A stretch of 64,000 bases of DNA from Kitasatospora sp. NBC_00315 (GTDB lineage Bacteria; Actinomycetota; Actinomycetes; Streptomycetales; Streptomycetaceae), in NCBI RefSeq assembly GCF_041435095.1, contig NZ_CP108025.1:3968001-4032000 (forward strand), written 5' to 3'. Below, piece after piece: positions 30,685 through 38,572 of the stretch (positions within the stretch are counted from its first letter, which is position 1; each line of letters starts with the position of its first letter). The position numbers and the translations under genes were made by a program. Below the pieces are notes generated by a model. It saw only the letters and a program-made list of their open reading frames with translations. It ran no database searches and was not told the origin of the DNA.

Positions 30685-33243
30685 TCAGCGCCCGGTCCGG
30701 CGCAGCCGCCCCCAGCCGGAGCGCAGGCCGCCGACGAGCCGCGCCCCGGCGGGCGTGCCGCCCAGGATCAGCGCGGCCGGACCGCCGACCAGCAGCACCA
30801 GGCCGGTGACCAACGCGACCGGCAGCAGCAGCCTGGCCGCGCCTGCCCGGTCGGGCGCCGGCCGGCCGGCCGCCACCGGCGCCGCGTCCAGCGGGCCGGC
30901 GCCCGGCGAGGCCGTCCCCGACTTCGGCGTGCCCGTCGCGGCCCCGGTGCCCGTGGCGCCACCGGCGCCGGCGCTCCCCGCGAAGTCGCCGTCACCGCCT
31001 GCCGCGCCGTTCGAGGAGCCGGTGCCCGTGCTGCCCGCGGCCGCCTGGCCGCCGGTCGCCGCGGCGTCGCCCGCCGAGGTGGCCGGGCCGGTGTCGCCGG
31101 CCGGGGCCTTCTGGTTGCCGGGCAGCGTGCCGTCCTGCGCCGCGACGTGCGTCACGGCCGCCTGTGCCTGGGCGAGCTGGTCCGTGGTCAGTCCGAGGAA
31201 CCCGCCGGCGAGCTGCCCGGGGCCGGCGCCGTAGACCTGGCCGCCGCCCGGATCGGTGGTGCGCCGCAGGAAGGTGGAGACCGCCTTCGCCTTGGCGTCC
31301 GCCAGACCGGCGGTGGGCGCCATCGCGTACTGCACGGTGGTCAGCGGGTACGCCCGCTGGTCCTTGGCGAAGTCGGTGCCCGCCGTGCCGTAGGGCAGCT
31401 GCTGGGTGCCGGTGAGCGCGTCGAGGGGCATGTCGTCGACGGCCGCCCGGTAGGAGTCCAGGCCCGGGGTCACGAAGGCCCCGGCCGGGTTCTGCAGGGC
31501 GGCCTCCGGCAGGCCGAACGCCCGTGCCTGGCCGGCGTCCAGGACCGCGAACAGGGTCCGCTGGCCGATCGACTGGCGGCCGATCTTGCCGTGGGTGCCG
31601 CCGACCGCGTCGGGGTTGATCGCGGTGGGCTGCAGCTGCAGCAGGTTACGGGCCACCTGGCCGAGGCCGCCGAGCAGCGGGTTCCACTCCCACTGCTTCC
31701 AGACCGCCTTGTCACCGCTCTCCCCGACGATCCCCGAGAAGTCCTGCGGCTGGAACGCCTCCACGGGGTATCCGGGGAACTTCGGACGCAGGTAGAAGCT
31801 GTCCACGTGCATTCCCCACGGGTCCGGGGCGCCCTGCAGGAACTGGGCGGCGTCCGGGTCGCCCGCGATCCACGAGGTCAGCTGGTACACCAGGTCCGTG
31901 GTGCCGCCGAGCACGATCGGCAGCATGTTGATCGCGTTGGCCGCGCAGCTGCTCGGCCAGTGTGCGCCGCCGAGCGTCGAGTCCGGGTTCAGCTGACGGA
32001 ACTCCGGGTCCATGAAGATGCAGTTCGGGTTGCCCGCGACCGAGGCGACGTTCGCCGCACCCGTGTACGACTGGGTGAGCATCTTGGCCATCAGCCTGGC
32101 GTTCAGCCGCATGCTGCGGATCTGCCGGCCGGTCTCCGGGTCGTCCACCAGGTAGACCACCGAGATCCCGGTGGTGGCCAGCGGCGCGTAGACGTAAGGC
32201 CTGGGCGCCGGTGAGCGGTCGGGGCGGGCGGTCAGCGCGACGGTCGCGCCGGTGCCGCCGAGGAAGTCGGCCCGGGCCTGCGGCTCACCGCCGGCCGGGC
32301 TGTACTGCATGCTGAGTGGATCGGTGCCCTCGCAGAATCCCGAACGCCACTGCTGGACGGCCCGGTTGGCCATCTCCAGGCCGGCGGCGCTGAACTCCGC
32401 GGCGGCGGCCTTGCAGTCGTCGGCCGTCGGGGAGAACTCCAGCGGCACGACCGTGCGCTTGTTCCACGCGCAGCGCTCGCCCGTCCAGTTGCCGGTCTTC
32501 CAGCTGGCACCGATGGAGCGCACGATGTAGTCCGTGGCGGTGTTGCTGTCGAAGTCCATGTCGAACTCGTGGTCGTTGCAGTCGGCGGCGCCGTCCCGGA
32601 CCCGGCCCGCGTCGTTCGGGTCACCCCCGTAGTTCGGCTCCACCACGATCGAGCACGGGTGGGTGGCGTCGCAGCCGAGCGAGGGGCTCTGCTTCGCCGA
32701 CCAGACCTCGATGGACGCCGTGCCGGAGCCGTCGGCGCCGGTCACCGCCCACTGCTGGTTGGTCGGGAAGTCCGGGGCGAGGACGCCCACGTCGCGGGAG
32801 GGCTGGTCGAAGCCGAGGGCGCTCTCGCCGCCGTAGAGCCAGTTCCCGTAGCAGTCCGTGATCTTCGGATCCGCGCCCCGGCACTGGTAGACCCGCACCG
32901 GGTACATCACGCCGCTGTCACCCTCCTTGGCGACGCTGGCCTGGGTGCCGTCCCAGTTGACGGTCGGCGTGAACCCGCTCCAGGAGACCTGGACCACCTG
33001 GTTGGAGAGGTTCTTCGCGGGCGTGACCGTCACGCTCCCCGGCAGGCCGTCCGCCCCGGTGGCGGGGTCGTAGCGGTTGGGCCCGGCCACCGTCACCCCG
33101 GAGTCCGCGTGCGCCGCCGTGGCCGGCCCGAGGGTGAGTGGCAGCACCGACAGTGCGGCGACCACGGCCCAGGCGAGGGCGAGCGCGGGCAGCCTCCTGC
33201 GCCACCGCCCCTGCTGTCTCGGGTCTGGCAGGCGGAGTCTCAT
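30685..33243 (-). CDS. Large cell-surface protein with PstS-like segments and C-terminal anchor
   Basis: 852 residues. Signal sequence 1-47 (ends AAHA), an N-terminal beta-rich domain with GFTPTVNWDG, several Cys pairs (YQCRGADPKITDCYG, LGCDATHPCS), then a long middle region whose pieces (LMAKMLTQSYTG, INMLPIVLGGTTDLVYQLTSW, AYPLTTVQYAMAP) resemble periplasmic-binding proteins of the PstS group. A Gly/Ala/Thr-rich stalk (about 715-800) leads to a membrane helix (805-827) and an Arg-rich tail. The ATG follows GGAGG at 8 nt. Likely a wall-spanning substrate-capture or adhesion component of the Pst-like locus; the exact ligand is unknown. Confidence 0.78.
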   Translation of the reverse strand: MRLRLPDPRQQGRWRRRLPALALAWAVVAALSVLPLTLGPATAAHADSGVTVAGPNRYDPATGADGLPGSVTVTPAKNLSNQVVQVSWSGFTPTVNWDGTQASVAKEGDSGVMYPVRVYQCRGADPKITDCYGNWLYGGESALGFDQPSRDVGVLAPDFPTNQQWAVTGADGSGTASIEVWSAKQSPSLGCDATHPCSIVVEPNYGGDPNDAGRVRDGAADCNDHEFDMDFDSNTATDYIVRSIGASWKTGNWTGERCAWNKRTVVPLEFSPTADDCKAAAAEFSAAGLEMANRAVQQWRSGFCEGTDPLSMQYSPAGGEPQARADFLGGTGATVALTARPDRSPAPRPYVYAPLATTGISVVYLVDDPETGRQIRSMRLNARLMAKMLTQSYTGAANVASVAGNPNCIFMDPEFRQLNPDSTLGGAHWPSSCAANAINMLPIVLGGTTDLVYQLTSWIAGDPDAAQFLQGAPDPWGMHVDSFYLRPKFPGYPVEAFQPQDFSGIVGESGDKAVWKQWEWNPLLGGLGQVARNLLQLQPTAINPDAVGGTHGKIGRQSIGQRTLFAVLDAGQARAFGLPEAALQNPAGAFVTPGLDSYRAAVDDMPLDALTGTQQLPYGTAGTDFAKDQRAYPLTTVQYAMAPTAGLADAKAKAVSTFLRRTTDPGGGQVYGAGPGQLAGGFLGLTTDQLAQAQAAVTHVAAQDGTLPGNQKAPAGDTGPATSAGDAAATGGQAAAGSTGTGSSNGAAGGDGDFAGSAGAGGATGTGAATGTPKSGTASPGAGPLDAAPVAAGRPAPDRAGAARLLLPVALVTGLVLLVGGPAALILGGTPAGARLVGGLRSGWGRLRRTGR

Positions 33244-33375
33244 GGCGGGCACCTCCGGGCGAATGCGCAACGGGTCTGCGCGGGTGATGGGCGGTTCGGT
33301 GGGCGCACCGACGGCTGCGGTACCGTCCCATTCGGCCATCCGGAGATGGCCGGATTCGGTCGGCAGGATGTACTG

Positions 33376-33402
33376 GGCCACAACAGGCCCACTCTTGTGG
33401 CC
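33376..33402. promoter_or_regulatory. Inverted repeat upstream of the 852-aa surface protein gene
   Basis: GGCCACAA (33376-33383) and TTGTGGCC (33395-33402) are perfect 8-bp inverted arms with an 11-bp spacer, 133 bp before the start codon of the surface protein on the minus strand. It may be a regulator site. No clear PHO-box direct repeats were seen around it. Confidence 0.45.
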
Positions 33403-33519
33403 AGTTGCTCATGAACGCCGGCGCGGGCCCACATGAGGACGCGTGGACCCGCACCGCACGACAGATGCCGGCCGGCCCCGTGGCGGCGGGGCGCGACCGG
33501 CCGGACCGGGAGCGGCGGC

Positions 33520-34065
33520 TCAGGCGGCCGGCGTGAAGGTGACCGAGAGCGTGCCGACGGACTGACCGCCGACGAAGAAGGTGCTGTTCAGCTTCCCGTC
33601 GAGGAACTGAGCGCCCTGGGCGTCCACCTTGAGGTCGGTCGCCACCAGCTGCTGGGTGGTACCGGTCCGGGTGATCGTGGTCTGGCCGGCCGGGTCGAGG
33701 AGCGGGACCGGGTCGGTGCCGCCGAGCGGCACGCCGGTCAGCTGCCAGGCGAAGGCGTCGAAGGCGAGCTGCAGCTGGATCCCACCGAAGGAGGCGGCCA
33801 GATCGCCGTCGCCACCGGTGGCCGGGAAGGTGGCCGAGAAGCCGGTGGCGCTGTCGTAGGCCGGGGTCGCCGAGGGCAGCGGGACCACCAGGACACCGGC
33901 GGCGGCCGTCTGCTGGATGAAGGCGGTGGTCTCGTTGACCACCGCGCTGCCGCTCGCCGCGGCGGCCGGCACCGAGGTGTCGGCAGCGGCCGCACCGCTC
34001 AGTCCGGTGACGGCGAGGACCGCGGCGGCGGCGGTGGCGGCGAGGCGGACGCTGGTGCGGGACAT
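33520..34065 (-). CDS. Secreted protein of unknown function
   Basis: 181 residues. A signal peptide ending AAAADT (about 1-29) is followed by a beta-rich domain with no Cys, no repeats and no anchor (FSATFPATGGDGDLAAS, LAFDAFAWQLTGVPLGGTDPVPLL, ending SVTFTPAA). The ATG has AAGGAG 7 nt upstream. It lies between the secreted PstS-like gene and the large surface protein gene on the same strand, so it probably works outside the cell with them. Family not recognised. Confidence 0.72.
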   Translation of the reverse strand: MSRTSVRLAATAAAAVLAVTGLSGAAAADTSVPAAAASGSAVVNETTAFIQQTAAAGVLVVPLPSATPAYDSATGFSATFPATGGDGDLAASFGGIQLQLAFDAFAWQLTGVPLGGTDPVPLLDPAGQTTITRTGTTQQLVATDLKVDAQGAQFLDGKLNSTFFVGGQSVGTLSVTFTPAA

Positions 34066-34218
34066 GCTGCTCTCCTTGGGACGGAACGAGGGACTGCGGA
34101 CTGCTGGACTGCTGTGTGTCGACGGGCCGGGCCGGGCGGTGGTTCGCCGGCGGCCGGGACACCGGGCGGGCCGGAGCGCGTACGGGCCGGGGTGGGGCGG
34201 GTACGGCCGCTCCTGGGT

Positions 34219-34247
34219 GCCCGCGGGTGGCCGGGCCACCCGCGGGC
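34219..34247 (-). terminator. Hairpin after the secreted PstS-like gene
   Basis: A 13-bp stem built from GCCCGCGGGTGGC and its complement with a 3-nt loop lies about 97 bp after the stop codon of 34344-35372. Its compact loop and position suit a terminator. Confidence 0.6.
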
Positions 34248-34343
34248 GGGCCGGCGGCCGGGGCTTCCCGCGCCCGGCCGCCGGTGTGTGATGTCACGTC
34301 AACTTCGTTGCTTCCGGCCGTCGATGGATCGGCCGGAGGGAAG

Positions 34344-35372
34344 TCAGCGGACGATCGTGCCGCAGGACGAGATGGTCAGGAAGCCGTAGCTCTTGGTGTC
34401 GGCGATGCCGGCGGTGCTGGTGCAGATCCAGCCGGTGGGGCCGAAGATGGCGCGCAGCGCGTCGCCGTGGGCGCCGGTGGCGACGTACTCGGCGTCACGG
34501 ACCACGTTGAAGAGCGTGCGGCCGTAGACCGGGTTGGCGAAGGTGGGATTGATGGTGTGGGCGGCGGTGACCGGGGCCACGCCGTTGACGTTGCGCAGGC
34601 TCAGCACGCCGGCCGCGTCGGTGCCGCTGCTGTGGCCGTTGTAGACCTGGCCGATGAAGTGGCCGACCGAGTACGGGAAGATCACGTTCGGGTCGTTGAG
34701 GGCGACGTTGGTGCCCTCGTTCTCCTCCGGGCCGCTGACGACGTTGACGCCCAGGGTGGTGACGCCGATCGCCTTCAGGAAGAAGGAGCGGGTGCCCGAA
34801 CCGCTCTGCGGCAGGTAGGGCTTGATCGTCACGGCGGGACCGGTGTAGCCGGAGATGTCCGTGATCTGGTTCCAGGTCGTGTAGGTGCCGTCGTAGATCT
34901 TGGTGAGGTCCGCCGTGGTGAGGTTGGCGGGCGCGTTGCTGCCGGTGGCCGTGGCGGACCAGGTCACCGCGTCCTTCGCGAAGCTGATGTAGTCGTAGGC
35001 GGTCGAGGTGCCGGCGGCCGGGGCGCTGGAGGAACGCGCGAAGTCGACCTGGCTGCCCGCGGCGGTCAGGGCGGCGAAGCCCTGGCCCGAGCCGTTCGGG
35101 CGGGTGATGGAGGTGGCGCCGGCCTTGGGCGTGATCGACGCGGAGCCCGTGGCGTCCCAGCTGTACAGGTGCGGCGCCGAGGCGGCCAGGGTGGCGTTGT
35201 AGTCGGTGGAGTACTGGGTCAGAACGGTCTGCGTGGTGTCCGAGCCCACACCGACGATGTCGGTGGCGGCAGGCGTCACGGTCGGGTCGGCCAGCGCGGT
35301 GCCACTCGCAATGGTGACGAGCGAGGTCGCGAGGGCGGCGGCGGTGAGCAGCTTGGCAGCGGTCTTGCGCAT
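34344..35372 (-). CDS. Secreted PstS-like substrate-binding protein
   Basis: 342 residues with an N-terminal signal sequence (about 1-28, ending ALA), no lipobox Cys and no C-terminal anchor, so it should be released. The domain is PstS-like: VGVGSDTTQTVLTQY, a TRPNGSGQGF phosphate-loop-like segment, VDFARSS and LPQSGSGTRSFFL. Two Cys near the end (WICTSTAG and ISSCGTIV) may form a disulfide. A GGAGGAACAGGAAC ribosome site precedes the ATG. It could scavenge phosphate or another oxyanion and hand it to the anchored proteins, or be an abundant matrix protein. Confidence 0.82.
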   Translation of the reverse strand: MRKTAAKLLTAAALATSLVTIASGTALADPTVTPAATDIVGVGSDTTQTVLTQYSTDYNATLAASAPHLYSWDATGSASITPKAGATSITRPNGSGQGFAALTAAGSQVDFARSSSAPAAGTSTAYDYISFAKDAVTWSATATGSNAPANLTTADLTKIYDGTYTTWNQITDISGYTGPAVTIKPYLPQSGSGTRSFFLKAIGVTTLGVNVVSGPEENEGTNVALNDPNVIFPYSVGHFIGQVYNGHSSGTDAAGVLSLRNVNGVAPVTAAHTINPTFANPVYGRTLFNVVRDAEYVATGAHGDALRAIFGPTGWICTSTAGIADTKSYGFLTISSCGTIVR

Positions 35373-35651
35373 GTTCCTGTTCCTCCGGTGGGAGAGACGT
35401 ACATCGCTTGCCCGGACCTGGATGGGGCCCGGGGCCGGAGTCCGCGGCGGCCGCTCCGGCAGAGCTGATCCTGTCCGGCCCGGGGCCGCCCCAGGAAGGG
35501 CCTCCGGGCGGCCGGCCCCGACGGGAGCGACAACCGGAGGCGGGTCGTCCGCGCTGGTCGGAGCGGGTGCGGCGGGCGGGCTTCGGACTCCGCGGGCCCG
35601 GCGACGTTCTTCTCCCGGTGGCGGTTCGGGGTGCTGCCGGAAACCTCCGCT

Positions 35652-36056
35652 TCACCAGGGCCACCGGTCGTCCCGTCCGGCACGCCGGAGCTCCCGGCCG
35701 ATCTGCTGGAGGCCCGCGACGAAGCTGTCGACGCCGCCCTGGCACTGGTCGCGGCGCAGGTAGCCGCGCGCGCTGCGGGCGATCGGCCCGGCGTCGGCGG
35801 CGCCGGGCCGGGTGCTGAGTGCCGGCAGGTAGGCCGTCCACACCCAGAGCCGGCCGTCGGACTGCCCGACGCTGCACCGCAGCGCGGCCCGCTCGATGAG
35901 CAACCGTCTCACCGCCTCGGAGAGTTCCTCCTCGTTGCGGTACGCCCTGGCGCCGACCGCGAGCTGCCGACCGTTGGCGGCCCGCAACGCCCAGCCGACC
36001 CCGCGCTCCGCGCCGCGGACGGTGAGCAGACGTGGACCGCGCGGCTCAGTCGCCAT
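35652..36056 (-). CDS. DUF1508-like protein
   Basis: 134 residues. The N-terminal half (VGWALRAANGRQLAVGARAYRNEEELSEAVRRLL) follows the DUF1508/YegP pattern: a strand, a Gly-containing turn, a strand and a helix. It overlaps the preceding gene by 11 bp, so the two are co-translated. Both parts of the pair carry one such domain and probably interact. DUF1508 proteins are small and cytosolic, with no established activity. Confidence 0.65.
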   Translation of the reverse strand: MATEPRGPRLLTVRGAERGVGWALRAANGRQLAVGARAYRNEEELSEAVRRLLIERAALRCSVGQSDGRLWVWTAYLPALSTRPGAADAGPIARSARGYLRRDQCQGGVDSFVAGLQQIGRELRRAGRDDRWPW

Positions 36057-36534
36057 CGGACGGTCTCAACGGGCCCTGCGGCCCCTGCGGTTCGGGAACG
36101 GCTGCGCCCGGCCCGTCCAGCTTCGCGAGCAGCACGACGAAGCGCCGGAAGGCGTTCTGACAGGTGGCGTACCGCTCGTAGGCGCGACTGGAGCGGATCT
36201 CGGGCAGGCCGCGGGCTCCCGGGACCACCCAGATCCAGCCGATGCCGTCTCGGACATGGGTGATCCGGGCGACCAGTCCTGGCCCGGCGACCCGCAGGTC
36301 GGCGAACCCCCGCTCGGCCTCGCCGGGGGTCTCGTACCCGACCGGTGAGACCGCGACGAGCCGGCCGTTCGGTGACTTCAGCTGCCACCGGTAACGCCCG
36401 TCGGGCGAACGCTCGGTGCGAAAGCCCCCCCGGCCCGGCACCGCGGGCGGCGGCCCGGCTCCGGGCGGTGCTCCTGCCCCGGGTAATCCGCCCGGTCCTG
36501 CTGATGCGGCGCGACCTCGGCCCGACGCGTCCAC
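36046..36534 (-). CDS. DUF1508-like protein with Gly/Pro-rich N-terminus
   Basis: 162 residues. A Gly/Pro/Ala-rich leader (about 1-45) is followed by a DUF1508-like core (YRWQLKSPNGRLVAVSPVGYETPGEAERGFADL) and a C-terminal helix with ERYATCQNAFRRFVVLLAKLD. The frame is open to 36612, but that part is AT-richer, Cys-rich when translated, and looks like promoter; the GTG at 36534 with GGGGG just upstream is preferred. First gene of the minus-strand block that ends at pstB. Confidence 0.62.
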   Translation of the reverse strand: MDASGRGRAASAGPGGLPGAGAPPGAGPPPAVPGRGGFRTERSPDGRYRWQLKSPNGRLVAVSPVGYETPGEAERGFADLRVAGPGLVARITHVRDGIGWIWVVPGARGLPEIRSSRAYERYATCQNAFRRFVVLLAKLDGPGAAVPEPQGPQGPLRPSDGD

Positions 36535-36571
36535 TGCTCCCCCGTCCGATAAGCGAGACGGGGCAAAGCTA

Positions 36572-36591
36572 TGTGTGCACACGAGCACACA
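36572..36591. promoter_or_regulatory. TGTGTGC-N6-GCACACA inverted repeat
   Basis: Perfect 7-bp arms (36572-36578 and 36585-36591) separated by 6 bp, in a locally GC-poor stretch 38 bp upstream of the DUF1508-like gene start. Position and symmetry fit an operator overlapping the promoter. Confidence 0.55.
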
Positions 36592-36675
36592 GGAAGGGCA
36601 GCAAATACACAACTTGCTCCGTTGGCCGCGAAGTTCTCCCTCGTTAAACTTTCACCAAGCGCACCCCAAGAGCCG

Positions 36676-38499
36676 TCAGAGCCGGGCCGTCCAGCGGACG
36701 GTCGTGCCCTTTCCGTACGGTCCGGGCTCGTGCCAGGCCTCGCCGCCGAGCGCCTCGGCCCGGCGGGCCAGATTGTTCAGGCCGCTGCGCCGTCCGCCGT
36801 CCGGGATGCCCACCCCGTCGTCCGTGACGATCAGCATCACTCCCGGGCGGCCCACCCGGTCCGGCGGATCCGGATCGGCCGGAACCGGCCGGCCCTCGTC
36901 GTCCAGATGGACGGTCGCGTCGACCTCCACCCCGACCCGGGAGGCCCGCGCGTGCCGGGCCGTATTCGAGAGCATCTCCCTTAGTGCAGCGAGCAGTTGA
37001 CGCCCGGTCCGCTCGCCGACCAGGCTCTCCACCGGGCCGGTGAAGGTCACCGAGGGCTTGAACCCGAGCGCCGCGGCGGCCTGGCTCGCCTCCCGGAGCA
37101 CCCGGGTGCGCAGGGTGTCCGGCTCCTCGTCGTGGTCGCCGTGCTGGAGGGCGTAGATGGTCGTGCGGACCTCCTGGATGGTCGCGTCGAGCTCGTCCAC
37201 CGCCTTGCCGATCTGCGCGGTCACCTCGGGCACCACGGCCCGCCGGGCGGCGCTCTCCAGCATCATCCCGGTGGCGAACAGCCGCTGGATCACCAGATCG
37301 TGCAGGTCCCGGGCGATCCGGTCGCGGTCCTGGAAGACCGCGAGGCGCTGCTGGTCGCGCTGGCCCTCGGCCAGGCGCAGGGCCAGCGCGGCCTGCGAGG
37401 CGAAGGTCTGCGCCAGCTCCTTCTCCGAGTCGGTGAAGGCAGGCGCACCCCGGCGCCGCCAGACGCAGAGCGCACCGAGCACCCGGCCGGTGGCCGCCAT
37501 CGGCACCGCCATCGAGGGCCCGAAGGTCCGGGCCAGCCGGATCACCACGGCGGGGTCGGTGGACATGTCCTCCAGGTAGACGCTCTCCCCCGCCAGCAGC
37601 CGGCTGGCGAAGGAACTCGGCGGCAACAGCTCGCCGGTGACGAACTCGGCGGCCTCGCCGGAGGCGTGCGAGACCCGCATCCGGCCGTCCCCGGTCGGCA
37701 GCATGATCATGCCTAGCGCACCGCCCGCCAGCTCCCGCACCTGCTCGGCGGCCACCGTCAGGGCCGCCTGCGCCTCGTCCGTCGAGAGCAGCGCCGTGGT
37801 CACCGCCGACGCACCCGCGATCCACCGCTCCCGGCGCCGGCCCGCCTCGTACAGCCGCGAGTTCTCGATCGCGACGCCCGCGGCGGCCGCCAGCGCGTGC
37901 ACCACCTGCTCGTCCTCCGGGGTGAAGGCGCCGCCGCCCTGCTTCTCGGTGAGGTAGAGGTTGCCGAACACCTCCCCGCGGACCCGGATCGGCTCCCCGA
38001 GGAAGGACGTCATCGGCGGGTGGTGCGGCGGGAACCCGGCGGAGCGCGGGTCGGCGGTGAGATCGGTCAGCCGCAGCGGCTCCGGCCGGTCGATCAGCGC
38101 GCCGAGGATGCCCCGGCCGGCGGGCAGCTCACCGATCCTCGCGGCGGTCCGCGCGTCGATCCCGACGTGGATGAAGTCGCTCAGCCCCTGCCCGGCCGGG
38201 TCGACCACCCCGAGCGCCGCGTACCGGGCGTCGACCAGTTCGGCGGCGCCGACGGCGATCCGGTGCAGCGTCGCGTGCAGGTCGAGCCCGGCGCCGACCG
38301 AGACCACCGCCTCCAGCAGCCGCTGCATCCGGTCGGTGACGGCGGCCGCGGACTGGAGCCGCTCGGACACCTCGGTGACCAGCGTGTCCAGGCCGAGCGA
38401 GGCGATCTCCGGCACCCGCAGCGGCGCGGCCGCGCGGGGGGCCGGGCCGGCCGAGGCGGGGACCGCCGGATCGGGGTTCCGGGAGGAAGTGGGCTCCAT
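36676..38499 (-). CDS. DevS-like GAF sensor histidine kinase (orphan)
   Basis: 607 residues, no membrane segment. Two GAF domains (about 85-215 and 235-385) precede a HisKA_3 domain with the phospho-acceptor H400 in RDRIARDLHDLVIQRLF and an HATPase_c domain (EMLSNTARHA N-box, TDDGVGIPDGG, GLNNLARRAEALGG). The LHDLVIQRLF box and the double GAF layout match the DevS/DosS group that senses redox, O2 or NO in actinobacteria. No response regulator is adjacent, so the partner is elsewhere. It lies directly downstream of the cytochrome bd genes on the same strand, consistent with a redox role. The ATG at 38499 has a weak ribosome site. Confidence 0.88.
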   Translation of the reverse strand: MEPTSSRNPDPAVPASAGPAPRAAAPLRVPEIASLGLDTLVTEVSERLQSAAAVTDRMQRLLEAVVSVGAGLDLHATLHRIAVGAAELVDARYAALGVVDPAGQGLSDFIHVGIDARTAARIGELPAGRGILGALIDRPEPLRLTDLTADPRSAGFPPHHPPMTSFLGEPIRVRGEVFGNLYLTEKQGGGAFTPEDEQVVHALAAAAGVAIENSRLYEAGRRRERWIAGASAVTTALLSTDEAQAALTVAAEQVRELAGGALGMIMLPTGDGRMRVSHASGEAAEFVTGELLPPSSFASRLLAGESVYLEDMSTDPAVVIRLARTFGPSMAVPMAATGRVLGALCVWRRRGAPAFTDSEKELAQTFASQAALALRLAEGQRDQQRLAVFQDRDRIARDLHDLVIQRLFATGMMLESAARRAVVPEVTAQIGKAVDELDATIQEVRTTIYALQHGDHDEEPDTLRTRVLREASQAAAALGFKPSVTFTGPVESLVGERTGRQLLAALREMLSNTARHARASRVGVEVDATVHLDDEGRPVPADPDPPDRVGRPGVMLIVTDDGVGIPDGGRRSGLNNLARRAEALGGEAWHEPGPYGKGTTVRWTARL

Positions 38500-38572
38500 G
38501 CTTCGAGCGTAGTTTGTGTGGATTTCCGATGGACCGCAACCGCGGCGTGTCGGACGCCCGCGAGAGCTCCGG

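Noticed and set aside
33376..33402. Reading the repeat as a PHO box for the Pst-like genes
   Set aside because: PHO boxes are 11-bp direct repeats near GTTCACC; this is an inverted repeat of a different sequence, and no GTTCACC-like repeats were seen nearby.
36535..36612. Longer DUF1508-like protein starting at 36612
   Set aside because: The added part translates the GC-poor operator region into Cys-rich residues unlike the rest; the GTG at 36534 is more credible.
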